Source of the DNA: Listeria ivanovii subsp. ivanovii
GTDB lineage: Bacteria > Bacillota > Bacilli > Lactobacillales > Listeriaceae
Assembly: GCF_900187025.1 (NCBI RefSeq)
Contig: NZ_LT906478.1
Coordinates: forward strand, 62,001 to 126,000
Direction: 5' to 3'
DNA length: 64,000 nt
The notes under the pieces were generated by a model. It ran no database searches, was not told the origin of the DNA, and saw nothing but the letters and a program-made list of their open reading frames with translations. Positions 17,876 to 28,381 of this stretch are shown here, piece after piece. The position numbers and the translations under genes were made by a program. Within the stretch, counting starts at the first letter, position 1. Every line of letters starts with the position of its first letter.

Positions 17876-18778
17876 ATGAAAAAAGATTGGATGAAAATTT
17901 TCTTAATAGGAATGTTAGTAACGTTTATTGTTACATGCGTTAACACAAGTTTAGAAACAAAGGTACAGGCTGCGAGTATTCCACATCCAATGTCAATTAA
18001 ACAAATCTTTCCAGATCCAGGTCTAGCGAATGAAGTGAAAAGAAGTTTGGGTAAGGAGAGTGTGGCAAGTTTTGTCTCCCAAGAGGAGCTAGATGAAGTA
18101 CAGAAATTCAATGGAGATAATTGCAACATTCAATCTCTTGAAGGAATGCAATATTTTACTAATTTAAAAGAGCTGTTTCTATCTCATAATCAAATAAGTG
18201 ACCTTAGTCCGTTAAAGGATTTAACCAAGTTAGAAGAGTTGAGCTTGAATAGAAATAAACTGAAAAAGTTAAACGGGATTCCAAGTGCTTGTTTAGAACG
18301 CTTATTTGTAGATGATAATGAACTTAGAGATACTGATTCGCTTGTTCATTTGGAAAATTTAGAAATCTTATCTATTCGTAAAAATAAACTAAGAAGCATT
18401 GGGGCGCTTTGCTTTTTACCTAAACTAGAGGTACTGGATTTGCATGGAAATGAACTAAGAAATGTATCTGAGGTAAGGGGATTAAAGAAGATAAACTGGA
18501 TAGATTTAACGGGTCAAAAATGTGTAAATAAACCAGTGAAATACCAGCGAGAATTGTTCATTACAAATACAGTCAAAGAGCCAGATGGAACATTAATTGC
18601 TCCAAATTTTATCAGTAATAATGGAATATATGTAGATGGCTGTGTTATATGGGATTTACCTGTTTACATGAATGAAGTAAGTTATACGTTTAGTGAACTT
18701 ATCAGTGTTGGAGAAACAGAGGCAATGTTTGATGGAACAGTGGTACAGCCTTTATTTTACAAGGTGTTTGGAAGTTGA
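17876..18778 (+). CDS. inlC: Internalin C-like small secreted internalin
   Basis: 300 residues, close to the 297 of InlC, and recognisably the same protein throughout: signal peptide ending KVQA, cap SIKQIFPDPGLANEVKRSLG, core FNGDNCNIQSLEGMQ, LRRs such as LKELFLSHNQISDLSPLKDL, ITNTVKEPDGT and the C-terminal Ig-like domain with VSYTFSE and VGETEAMFDGTV. No anchor, so it is secreted. InlC blunts NF-kB signalling through IKK-alpha and loosens cell junctions through Tuba. The last residues (FYKVFGS) differ from the usual short end. Preceded by a PrfA-type promoter; downstream terminator at 19121. Confidence 0.85.
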   Translation: MKKDWMKIFLIGMLVTFIVTCVNTSLETKVQAASIPHPMSIKQIFPDPGLANEVKRSLGKESVASFVSQEELDEVQKFNGDNCNIQSLEGMQYFTNLKELFLSHNQISDLSPLKDLTKLEELSLNRNKLKKLNGIPSACLERLFVDDNELRDTDSLVHLENLEILSIRKNKLRSIGALCFLPKLEVLDLHGNELRNVSEVRGLKKINWIDLTGQKCVNKPVKYQRELFITNTVKEPDGTLIAPNFISNNGIYVDGCVIWDLPVYMNEVSYTFSELISVGETEAMFDGTVVQPLFYKVFGS

Positions 18779-19199
18779 GATAGGAATTGTTTCTAAAAAA
18801 GAAACTAAAATATATTTAAGCTAATAATAAACACATATAGCGTATTAAATAAATGGTATGAAACGCATATAATTAATCTTGTGGTGAGGAGAAGGAAGAT
18901 TATCAGCTTGTTTTTTGGAACAGTTATTCTAGTAATAATAGGCTTGTATATCGCATATATCTATGTAAACGAAAATTTATCTATAGTATTGAGTCTAGCT
19001 AGCGTGTTTACTTTCTATTATATAATAAGTGTTTATCCAAAAAATAAAGTAGTTACAATAATAATTGTAAATTTAAAAATGGAAGATATTTTTCGCAATT
19101 GCATGTCGGTACTACCAAAGAACGCCAATGGACAAAAATCCATTGGCGTTTTTAATAGGTTTAATAACAAATATATAACCAATAATTATATAGCTAGTA
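18779..19199. other. Degraded segment downstream of the inlC homologue
   Basis: 421 bp with no secure gene. A frame opening at a GTG at 18881 encodes a short hydrophobic protein (two membrane segments: ISLFFGTVILVIIGLYIAYI and a second at ~38-53), but it runs through the strong hairpin terminator at 19121 and then overlaps the converging regulator gene. I read it as a decayed membrane-protein gene. Confidence 0.45.
19121..19154. terminator. Terminator between the internalin island and the fucose island
   Basis: AACGCCAATGG pairs perfectly with CCATTGGCGTT across an 8-base loop, followed by TTTT; it can serve the inlC transcript and lies downstream of gntR on the other strand. Confidence 0.8.
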
Positions 19200-19919
19200 T
19201 TACTTGTGCTTTCGCTGAGAAGTAATCGTGAATTTGTATTCGGAACTTTTATAATAAATATTGGATACTTCAAATGGTATGTTTGTTTCGAGTATACCAA
19301 TGGACTTGATTTCTAAAATCGGTTTATTTGTAGGTATTTGGAATAAGGCGGCTATTGCTTCATTTGGTAAGATGGGTGTAAATTCTTGCTGACTGCTTTT
19401 GATACGGATGCCTTTTTGCTTTTCGATATAGTCATACTTAGAACCTTGCATAATTTCATAAGTTAAATCTGGGAAGAGGGATAGCGGCATAAATGTGTCT
19501 TCAACCGCGAAAATGGAATTATTGACGATTCTACTGCGACGAATATAATAGATTCGATCTTGTTCGGAAATTTGAAGTTTTTGGGCAATCTCTTTGGATG
19601 GTTTTTGGATTTCATATTGAAGAATTTCGCTTGAAAATACACGGTCTTTCCCGTCCATTTCTTCACCGAAACTTTTTAATTCAAATAAATCGTGGACTAT
19701 TTTTTCCTTTACATAGGTGCCGCTTCCTTGTACGGATTCTAAGTAGCCTTCATCAATTAATTTAGCTACGGCTTTTCTTACAGTAATTCTACTAACAGAG
19801 TATTGGGCGGATAATACAGATTCGGTTGGGATGGTGTCGCCCGTATTATAGGTTTTTTTATCTATTTTTTCTTTTAAATCATTTGCTAATTGGATATATT
19901 TAGGGTTATTTTGTTTCAT
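19200..19919 (-). CDS. GntR/HutC-family transcriptional regulator of the fucose/glycan island
   Basis: 239 residues from ATG 19919, which has TGGAGG 5 bp upstream; four extra codons further out lack support. N-terminal winged HTH of the GntR family (YIQLANDLKEKI, then SVSRITVRKAVAKLIDEGYL, HTH ~residues 30-65) and a C-terminal UTRA ligand domain typical of HutC-type repressors that bind sugar phosphates (NagR, TreR). It is divergent from the chbG-like gene and therefore probably represses the PTS/GH4 unit, with a phosphorylated glycan as inducer. Confidence 0.85.
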   Translation of the reverse strand: MKQNNPKYIQLANDLKEKIDKKTYNTGDTIPTESVLSAQYSVSRITVRKAVAKLIDEGYLESVQGSGTYVKEKIVHDLFELKSFGEEMDGKDRVFSSEILQYEIQKPSKEIAQKLQISEQDRIYYIRRSRIVNNSIFAVEDTFMPLSLFPDLTYEIMQGSKYDYIEKQKGIRIKSSQQEFTPILPNEAIAALFQIPTNKPILEIKSIGILETNIPFEVSNIYYKSSEYKFTITSQRKHK

Positions 19920-19936
19920 ACGAACCTCCATCTTTT

Positions 19937-19954
19937 ATTTGTATTATATCAAAT
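19937..19954. promoter_or_regulatory. Candidate GntR operator in the divergent promoter
   Basis: ATTTGTATTATATCAAAT is an imperfect palindrome (ATTTG/CAAAT) just upstream of gntR. A related AATTTGTATTTAAAAT motif lies at about 20013-20028 near the chbG-like start. Their positions suit repression of both divergent transcripts. The assignment is by position and symmetry only. Confidence 0.4.
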
Positions 19955-20050
19955 TTAAAAGAGCTATTGCAATTAAAATTTATTTGTTATACAATCATTA
20001 TGGAAATCTCTTTAATTTGTATTTAAAATATCATGTGAAAGAGGTGTGAA

Positions 20051-20833
20051 ATGACAAAGTTGATTATTAACTCAGATGATTTTGGTTATTCGAGAGGAGT
20101 GAATTATGGGATTGTAGATTGTTTTAATCACGGTATTTTGACTTCGACTACGTTAATGGCGAATATGCCAGGATTTTCTCACGCGGTAGAACTTGCCAAG
20201 AGCAACAGCGGGCTAGGTGTGGGTGTTCATATGACACTTACTTGTGGCCGGTCAATCTTACAAAACCTAAAGACTATTACAACAGAAAATGGGATGTTCA
20301 AGAAACTTGCTCATTATAAAGAAGCAGGTTTTGAGATTGATACTGGTGAGCTTTATCAGGAATGGGACGCGCAAATTCAAAAAGTTTATGCTAGTGGGAT
20401 TGTTCCTACTCATTTAGACAGTCATCATCATGTTCATACGATGGGGCCATGTATTGAGGTGGCGCTTGAACTTGCCAAGAAATATCAATTGCCTATTAGA
20501 AAAAATTTTTTAGACGATGCCAATATTCCATTAGAAGGAATTAAAATAGTGGATTATTTCGTAGATGACTTTGATTATACGGGGTTGCAAAAAGAATTTA
20601 ACAAAACAGATGAAGAAATGGCGGCTTATTTTGAAAAGTTACTAGAAACGATGTCCCATTTTGAATCAGTAGAAATTATGTGTCATCCAGCTTACTTAGA
20701 TCGCGATATTATGGAAGGTTCCTCCCTAAATACTGCAAGGGTTATTGAAGCGGACATCTTGATGAATTCTACATTTAGCAAAAAAGTAAAAGAATCAACA
20801 ACCTTGAAACTTAGCAATTATTCTCATTTATAA
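20051..20833 (+). CDS. chbG: ChbG/YdjC-family carbohydrate deacetylase
   Basis: 260 residues. Metal-binding motifs of the family are present: INSDDFGYSRGVNYG (Asp pair, residues ~7-9), LGVGVHMTLT (His) and THLDSHHHVH. ChbG removes one N-acetyl group from chitobiose-6-phosphate or related N-acetylated disaccharide phosphates in the cytosol. First gene of the unit chbG-EIICB-GH4, with 19 bp to the PTS gene. Its presence implies that the imported sugar carries an N-acetylhexosamine. Confidence 0.85.
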   Translation: MTKLIINSDDFGYSRGVNYGIVDCFNHGILTSTTLMANMPGFSHAVELAKSNSGLGVGVHMTLTCGRSILQNLKTITTENGMFKKLAHYKEAGFEIDTGELYQEWDAQIQKVYASGIVPTHLDSHHHVHTMGPCIEVALELAKKYQLPIRKNFLDDANIPLEGIKIVDYFVDDFDYTGLQKEFNKTDEEMAAYFEKLLETMSHFESVEIMCHPAYLDRDIMEGSSLNTARVIEADILMNSTFSKKVKESTTLKLSNYSHL

Positions 20834-20852
20834 AATTTTAGGAGGAGAAAAA

Positions 20853-22265
20853 ATGGCTTTTAAATCAGGGATGCAAACATTAGGGCGCTCTATGTTACTT
20901 CCAGTTGTTGCCATGCCTGTATCTGGATTAATCTTACGTTTAGCAGCACCGGATATGTTGAATATACCAATTTTAATGGCAGCAGGGAATGCGGTTTTTG
21001 GAAATTTAGACATGTTGTTTGCGATTGGTGTAGCGATTGGATTTGCTAAAGGAAAAGATAAAGGAATTGCGGCTCTAACAGCAGTTGTCGGTATGTTAAC
21101 ACTTCGAGAAGGATTGAAAATCATGAATCCCGACGTTAACATGGGTGTGTTTGGTGGTATTTTCACGGGACTCATGTCAGCATGGTGTTGGAATAAATTC
21201 AATAATCAAAAATTACCCCAAATATTTTCTTTTTTCGGGGGGAATAAATTTCCAATTACCATGATTATGCTTGTAAATACGGTTGCTTCTTTACTATTCG
21301 GTTGGCTATGGCCATACGCGCAGTCTGGAATTGACTCATTTTCTGGATTGTTACTAGGCATGGGAGCTTTTGGTGTATTCATCTTTGGTTTCTTAAACCG
21401 TTTACTCATTCCATTCGGCTTACATCATGTATTGAATACATATGTTTATTATGCAATGGGATCCTATACTGCTGCAAATGGTGAAACATATACTGGAGAA
21501 ATTCCACGTTTTATTAATGGGGACCCGAGTGCTGGTTTATTTTTAGCTGGATTCTTCGTTATCATGATGTTTGGGATTCCGGGGATTGCCTTTGCGATAA
21601 CAAAGGCGGCTAAAAAAGATCGGCGTAAAGAAGTGGAAGGCCAAATGATGTCAGGAGCAGCTACTTCTTTTATTGCTGGTATTTCTGAACCAGTAGAATT
21701 TAGCTTTATGTTTCAGTCGCCACTTCTTTATTTCATCCATGCAATTTATGCTGGTTTAGCAATGTTTACTTGTTATTTATTTAATATCCATCTTGGGTTT
21801 ACGTTTGGTTCTTCGCTTATTGATTACATTATTAATTTCAATATCGCGACAAATGCAATATGGATTATTCCAATTGGGATAGTGTTCTTCTTCCTTTATT
21901 TTGTTACTTTCTATTTCATTATTACAAAACGGGATGTGAAAACTCCAGGGCGTGAGGATGATATTGAATTTAGTGCAGAGTCAACAAAAGAAGAAGAAGA
22001 TTTAAATCTTGCAAGTAATAACTACGAATATATTGCGAAGAAAATTTTACAAAATCTTGGTGGGAAAGAAAATATTATTAATTCAGATGCTTGTACAACA
22101 AGGTTACGTATGGAAGTTGAAGATATGTCTCTTGTGAATGATGGGAAATTGAAGCAAGTAGGCGCACATGGAGTCATTAAAATAGATGAGCATAATGTTC
22201 AAGTGGTTATTGGACTTCAGGTAACTTATGTGCATTTGGAATTAAATAAATTGTTAGATGAATAA
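20853..22265 (+). CDS. PTS glucose/N-acetylglucosamine-family EIICB component
   Basis: 470 residues. EIIC of the Glc-GlcNAc family occupies residues 1-~365 (about ten membrane helices; FGLHHVLNTY and GISEPVEFSFMF active-site loop motifs). EIIB follows at ~390-470, with the phosphorylated Cys in NSDACTTRLRMEV. No EIIA domain is fused or encoded nearby, so a general EIIA-Glc must serve. With the GH4 enzyme and the ChbG-type deacetylase it should import and phosphorylate a disaccharide and not free glucose. Ribosome-binding site AGGAGG. Confidence 0.88.
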   Translation: MAFKSGMQTLGRSMLLPVVAMPVSGLILRLAAPDMLNIPILMAAGNAVFGNLDMLFAIGVAIGFAKGKDKGIAALTAVVGMLTLREGLKIMNPDVNMGVFGGIFTGLMSAWCWNKFNNQKLPQIFSFFGGNKFPITMIMLVNTVASLLFGWLWPYAQSGIDSFSGLLLGMGAFGVFIFGFLNRLLIPFGLHHVLNTYVYYAMGSYTAANGETYTGEIPRFINGDPSAGLFLAGFFVIMMFGIPGIAFAITKAAKKDRRKEVEGQMMSGAATSFIAGISEPVEFSFMFQSPLLYFIHAIYAGLAMFTCYLFNIHLGFTFGSSLIDYIINFNIATNAIWIIPIGIVFFFLYFVTFYFIITKRDVKTPGREDDIEFSAESTKEEEDLNLASNNYEYIAKKILQNLGGKENIINSDACTTRLRMEVEDMSLVNDGKLKQVGAHGVIKIDEHNVQVVIGLQVTYVHLELNKLLDE

Positions 22266-22277
22266 GGAGGAAGTAAC

Positions 22278-23600
22278 ATGTCCAAAGAAGTGACGGTTAC
22301 AATTGCTGGAGGAGGAAGTACATACACCCCGGGAATTGTACAAGCTATATTAGAAAATCCAAATCAATTGCGAATAAAAGAATTAAGATTATATGATATT
22401 GATCAAGTGCGCCAAGAAAGAATGGGCTACCTTATCCAAGCGTTAATTAAGAAAAATTATCCTTTTTCTGTCCGTTTTTTAGCGACAGATAATCCAGAAG
22501 AAGCATTTACAGGTGCGGACTTTGTTTTTTCGCAAATTCGGGCAGGTGGTTTGCAAATGCGTGAAACAGATGAAAAAATTCCGCTTAAATATGGTTGCGT
22601 CGGTCAAGAAACATGTGGGGCAGGTGGCTTTGCTTATGGTTTACGTTCTATCAAAGCTTTTTTACCTCTAGTAGAGAAAATTATACACTATGCGCCAGAC
22701 GCGTGGATTCTAAATTATTCTAATCCTGAGTCAATTGTGTCAGAAGCAGTTGCACGTAAATTTCCAAAAGCAAAAATTATTAATGTTTGTGATATGACGA
22801 TTTCAATTGAAGAAACAATTTGTTCGGATTTTGGTTATGAACATGCTGATTTTATTCCTGAATATTATGGGTTAAATCATTTTGGTTGGTATCGTTCTAT
22901 TTATAGCAAAAAAGAAGGGCGCGATATTCTTCCAGATATTCTTCATAAAATGAACAATGGATTGGATGTAGCTGATTTTAATACCGGAGATGCTTCTTGG
23001 GCAAGGACTTATCGGATGTTAGGGCAAATGATAACAGATTTTCCAGGTTATTTACCAAATACGTATATGGAGTATTATCTCTATCCGGATGTTGTCGTAG
23101 CAGAGGCTGATCCTAATCACACTCGTGCAAATGAAGTAATGGAAGGCCGTGAAACAAAAGTTTATGCTTTAGCGGAAAAATGTATGACTGGTGAGAATAA
23201 CTCAGATATTGAACTGAACTTTGGTAGTCATGGGCAATATATTGTAGATATTGCTACATCGCTTTTGAATGACGAACATCGTCGTTTTATGATTATTACA
23301 CCTAATCGAGGCTCTATACCAAATATTCGTCCAGATGCCGTAGTTGAAGTGCCAGCCTATGTTTGTGCAAAAGGAGTGGAACCAATTGCTTTAGATGCTA
23401 TTCCGGATTTTCATAAAGGATTGATTGAAGCCCAGTGTGCCGCAGAGAAATTACTTGTAGATGCTTTCTTTGAGGAAAGCTATTTGAAGGCATTACAAGC
23501 ATTTACACTAAATCAAGCAGTTCCTTCAGCCACTGTTGCAAAAAAAATGCTTCATGAATTTATAGAAGTAAATAAAGATTTTTGGCCAGAATTACGCTGA
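22278..23600 (+). CDS. GH4 6-phospho-glycosidase (alpha type)
   Basis: 440 residues, the size of GlvA/MalH. NAD-binding TIAGGGSTYTPGIV at the N terminus, NYSNPE (Asn149), the metal ligands Cys171 in NVCDMT and His201 in GLNHFGW, and the ETCGAGGF loop are all present. Within GH4 a CDM sequence around the metal Cys is typical of 6-phospho-alpha-glucosidases, whereas beta enzymes have CNV. These enzymes need NAD+ and Mn2+ and cleave by an oxidation-elimination route. It should act on the product of the adjacent PTS. 12 bp after the PTS gene, followed by a terminator. Confidence 0.87.
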   Translation: MSKEVTVTIAGGGSTYTPGIVQAILENPNQLRIKELRLYDIDQVRQERMGYLIQALIKKNYPFSVRFLATDNPEEAFTGADFVFSQIRAGGLQMRETDEKIPLKYGCVGQETCGAGGFAYGLRSIKAFLPLVEKIIHYAPDAWILNYSNPESIVSEAVARKFPKAKIINVCDMTISIEETICSDFGYEHADFIPEYYGLNHFGWYRSIYSKKEGRDILPDILHKMNNGLDVADFNTGDASWARTYRMLGQMITDFPGYLPNTYMEYYLYPDVVVAEADPNHTRANEVMEGRETKVYALAEKCMTGENNSDIELNFGSHGQYIVDIATSLLNDEHRRFMIITPNRGSIPNIRPDAVVEVPAYVCAKGVEPIALDAIPDFHKGLIEAQCAAEKLLVDAFFEESYLKALQAFTLNQAVPSATVAKKMLHEFIEVNKDFWPELR

Positions 23601-23612
23601 TTCTTTAGTCCG

Positions 23613-23657
23613 AAGCAAGTATATATCTTACAACTTAAGTATATACTTGCTTTTTTT
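23613..23657 (+). terminator. Terminator separating the PTS/GH4 unit from the fucose genes
   Basis: GCAAGTATAT pairs with ATATACTTGC followed by seven T. It divides the island into two transcripts, or attenuates the second. Confidence 0.8.
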
Positions 23658-23688
23658 ATGAGTCTAATGATGGAAGGGGAAAATTTGA

Positions 23689-26600
23689 ATGAAAAAGGTA
23701 TGGAAGGTTAATACATCTATACTACTTGTATTAATGACTTGTGCATCACTATTCACTTTTCAAACAGATACTGTAAAGGCCGCCTCAGGAACAGATTGGG
23801 AAAAAGTGCAACAACTAATGGATGAGTTTCAAGCAGATGCCACTTGGAGTGACACTAAATATTCTGGAGCAATTACAGGACGAATGCCGAGCACAGCAGT
23901 TCTTGGTAACGGGGATGTTGGTGTCACCTCATATGGAAATGCCACAGAAAAAACGTATTTACTATCTTCCAATAATTTTTGGAGTGATAATACCCGTTAT
24001 TTTGGTTATCGTGGTAGGAATCCACAAATCATCACTGGTGGTGGGTTAACGATGAAAGAAGGCCTAGCTCGTGATCCCAATAATCTAGCTTTTAATATGA
24101 ATACTACGAGTTCGCCAGCAGCTGAAAATCATGAAGGGAAATTAGCGACACAAGGGCTTTATTCTAATGATTTAAGTAATGCGGGAGAAACTTTTACAGG
24201 ATTTGAAGCTAAGAATACGGACTCGCCTGCTTGGATAACTATTCAGCTTTTAGGTTATGAAAGGTTTGATCGTTATGTAATTAGGCATGATAATTTCACA
24301 TCAAAAAAAGGAAAGAATCGCAATACGGAGTCCTTTAAGATTCAAATTTTACCAGAAGGAAAGAGTCTAAGTACTGCTACAGATGCAGATTGGCAAACGC
24401 TAGATACAGTAACTAGTAATACTGCTGATGAAACGGATAAAAAATTAGCGAAACCAGTGACTGCGAAATATATCCGGCTACTAATTGATAAGGCGACGGC
24501 GGATAGTGGCGATGGTATAGCTCGGATAAGTCAATTGGAACTTTATGATAATAATGATACTTACAAAATGCCGGTTGTTGACAATGCTCCGTCTACACAT
24601 CCAAAAGACTTAGCTTATGGAATGCCTGCGAGTGCCTCTTCGGAAACAAAGGGGTTTGAAGCAAGCAAAGCCGTTAATGGAGCTTACGAATGGCAAAGTA
24701 AGGAAGAAACAGAAAAATTTGCTGGCTGGGTTTCAGAGGCAGAAAAGGAACAAACATTAACGATAGATTTAAAACGGAAGCAACAATTCAATCGTTGGAC
24801 CGTAAAACACAATAATAGTACTGCTGAAAATGGTGCCAATTTAAACACAAAAGACTTTTATTTGGAAATCAGTTCTGATAATGAAAATTGGACTAAAATT
24901 GATGAAGTTATTGGTAATATGGCAGACACAACCGATCGTCGGCTATTGTATCCTTATGAAGCTAGATATGTGCGTTTGCATATTACAAAGCCAAGTGATG
25001 AGCCAATAAATACAGCAAAAGCGCGAATCAGCCAATTGGAACTTTATAATGACAAAAATGCTGAAGATAGCATTGCGACAAACAGTACAATTACTGCAAC
25101 AACAGCTATGAAAGGGCGGACAGTATTATTGATGACAATTGGGAGCAAATAGAAAATGGTTATAACGATTATAGTGGATGGATTAGCAACCCAGGAATGC
25201 CCCAGTCTTTCACTATTGATTTACAAGCAGATAAAGAATTTAAAGAAATAGGAATTGTGAATGCAGGAGACATTGGTCTGGTCAATTCATTAGTAGCAAG
25301 TGGGAATAACAATGCGCGTAATTATCAAAACTTTAATACCAAAAACATGAAAATTTCTATTAGCGAAAATAAAATCGACTGGCAAGAAATAAAAAATATC
25401 ACTAATAATCAAGCGGGGCGTATTAATATTCAACTACCAGAAAAAGTTACAGCAAGATATGTGAAAGTGGAAATACTTACTGGACAACAAACAGGAACCA
25501 TTTCTTCCCAACGTGCTCGCGTTGCTAAAATGTATCTATTCGCTTCCCCGGGATACACTTTGCCAATCGATTCTGGCTCACCACAAGCCACACAACAAGC
25601 CAGTGAAACAAAACCTTTAAAAGCTGCTAATACAGCATTTCAAGAAAAAATGGATATTGCTAAAGCTGAAATAAATACTGAAATGACAATTGGATCAGCA
25701 CCAGTCAGCATTAACAATTGGTTGTCAGCAGAAAATAATATTATGGTTACAACCGTTGAGTCAAAAGCGAAGACAGATCAAGCTATCGAGATCAATCCAT
25801 GGGCAAAAAACACAGTGGCATACCAAACACCAGCTAATGGGGATAACACTAAAGCCTCTAAACCAGAAACTACTACCAAATCAGGTGTCTCGGGTGATGT
25901 AACTTGGGTTTCGCGAAGGTCTAATATAAATGATGATATAGTCACACCAAAAGGCAAAACTAAACAAGAAAAATATCAAGCTGGTTTTATGAGTGAATTT
26001 GCAATCGCTACAAAAATACTTGGTGGTAAAGGAAGCGTTGATGCGGAGGATAACACTGGTAAAATCTATACTGTTCTTCCAGCGGGGAAAAAAATCACGA
26101 TCGTTTCCGCAATTAACACAGTAGGCGATCAAAAAATAGATGCTCCAAACGGTAAAGATGGAAAGGCAGTTCAAGGAGCAGTGAAATCTTTAGAAAGTTT
26201 TAATACAGAAACAAGCATTGCCAAGGAACGTCAAAAAACGCTCGATTGGTGGAAAAATTACTATCTTCAATCCTATGTAGATACAGGAAACACCAAGCTT
26301 AATAAAACTTACTACGGTTCTCAATATATTTTTGGTTCAGCAACTAGAGCAGGAAAAACCGCACCTGGTTTATATGGTCCGTGGATTACGACTGACCAGG
26401 CAAACTGGCAAGGTGACTACCATTTAAACTATAATTTCCAAGCGCCTTATTACGGATCTTATTCGAGTAACCGACTCCTTGAGTTTTCCGAACCGATGTT
26501 TTATGAAGCAATTCGTTATATGAATACAGGCATCAAAAGGGCTTCAGATCCAGCTGAATTAGAATCAATTTCTCCTTGGTATTACAGTACAAGAAAAGAT

Positions 26601-28355
26601 GAAAACGCTTTTAAAAATGGGTTCAATGATTCGCTCCTCTTCACAGTTGGAATAGTACCCTATATAGATGATAAGACAAAGGGAAGCTATTTAAATCAAA
26701 CAATTGATGCCCTGTTACTTGCATCTCAAATTGGCGCATACTACGAATACACACAAGATGACGAGTGGATGTTTACCAAAATCGAAACGCCTAATGGCAC
26801 ATACTCGCCGTATGATTTCCTAACAAAGGTAGGTAATTTCTACAAAATTTGGCTAGAAAAACGAAATCCTAGAATAGACCAAGAATATATCAAAGACAAT
26901 CCATCTGGTGTAAAAGGTAATACGCTGGCCACAAAATATACAGCTAATTACGCAAAATATCCTCCCTACTCAGGTGGTAAAAATTACACTTATGTTTTAT
27001 TTGACGGTTCCCATGAGAGTTCCTTTGAGTTTAACCCAACTGTTGCTGTAGGAAATCTACAATACTTGATGGATAATTTGGTAACCATTAGTAAAAATAA
27101 TCAACTTTCCGAAAGTACCTATGCAGATTGGAAAGATATCGCAACCCATTTAGTTAAACCAGAAACAGCAATTTATGAATATAATCAAGCAACTAGTTGG
27201 AAGACTAGCTCAAATTACTTTGGTAAAGAAATTTTTGGGCTTTCTGAAGACAGATACGTACGGCCAATTTCCGCAACGGTAGAATTAGAGTTTGTCATGC
27301 CGGGAAATCAATTAGGTTTTGATTCTGAATCTAGACTACTGGAAGCAGGCCGAAACACAGTAGATGTTATGGGAAATGACGGTAGTCCAGGCTGGGCATC
27401 AAATAACAATACACCGAAAATATTTACACAAGCAGCAAGATTACAATATGATGCCGCAACTTTACGAAGCAAGATTATCACAAATGTCACTAATAAGATG
27501 GATAAGAATTATTATGTAAACGATAATACTCATGGTTGGGAGAAAGCAGGCATCATCGAATCTATCAATAATATGATGCTCCAAAGTAGTGAGGGGATTA
27601 TGAAACTGTTCCCTGTTTGGCCAGAAAACACTAATGGTGAATTCCGTCAAATTAGAGAAAAAGGCGCATTTTTAGTCTCTGCCAAAATGACGAATAACAA
27701 TATTTCCGATATGGAGATTACTAGTGAGAAAGGAAATGACGTGAAAGTAGTCAATCCGTACCAAAATGAAAAAGTTCGTGTATTAAATTCAAAAAATAAA
27801 GTGATTCAAGTAAGTTACGGTACAACAAAAAATAGCACCCAAAAAGAAAGTACTAGCCAAGAAAAGAAGCTAGAAGAAACAGTCGACTTTAAAACGGAAG
27901 CCGGTGAAACGTATCGAATCATAAAAGCCACTGTTGAAGATAATGCAAAGGATGCCTTAGCAGCTATTTTAAAGGACATAAATGATCCTAGCAAAGGCTT
28001 TCTAGTTGGAACAACAGCTACGCAAATTAAAGCGGTAGAAGAGCTAATAAACCAACTCCCTGCATCTGAGACGAAATTAAAATTGCTAAATACTCTCGCA
28101 ACAGCGCAAAAAAACATAGGAGAAAAGGATCCGCCGTCAACTGAAGGTAACGCTGCCGGAATAGTCGAACCTAGCAATGGCAATGGGGGAGGAAATACAA
28201 TTATAAAAGAAAATCTAACTACAAAAAAACCAGTTGCTACTAATACCATGAAGAAAAATTTACCACCCACTGGAGATAGTGGCTTCATACCGGTAGTAGC
28301 TGGTGGGGGGATCATTTTAGCAACACTCGGATTGATTCACCGTACTTATCAATAA
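23689..28355 (+). pseudogene. Sortase-anchored GH95-like glycosidase (alpha-L-fucosidase family), split by a frameshift
   Basis: The first frame (23689-25152) has a signal peptide and a GH95-type N terminus (TGRMPSTAVLGNGDVGVTSYG), then two F5/8-type C (discoidin) modules (FDRYVIRHDNF and FNRWTVKHNNS). It runs out as TAMKGRTVLLMTIGSK. The -1 frame reads SYERADSIIDDNWEQIENGY through the same bases and continues, via a third discoidin-like module, into the catalytic barrel (GLYGPWITTDQANWQGDYHL) and a sortase signal LPPTGDSG with hydrophobic tail. One base is missing between about 25085 and 25110, not in a long homopolymer. Intact, it would be a ~1550-residue surface enzyme releasing fucose or a similar sugar from host glycans. 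The family call is by motif memory; another clan GH-L enzyme is possible. Confidence 0.7.
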
Positions 28356-28381
28356 AATTATACTAAAAGGAGGCTTTATAA

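Noticed and set aside
14697..19200. Integrated element with attachment-site repeat of tRNA-Lys
   Set aside because: I found no integrase gene and no clear second copy of the tRNA 3' end downstream, so only an island next to a tRNA is claimed.
18881..19225. 114-residue membrane protein gene
   Set aside because: It crosses a strong terminator, its C-terminal part overlaps the converging regulator gene, and it starts with GTG without a clear ribosome-binding site. Kept only as degraded sequence.
25085..25110. Programmed -1 frameshift in the surface glycosidase
   Set aside because: No X XXY YYZ slippery heptamer is in the correct phase and no obvious downstream stem or pseudoknot was seen; a plain indel is simpler.
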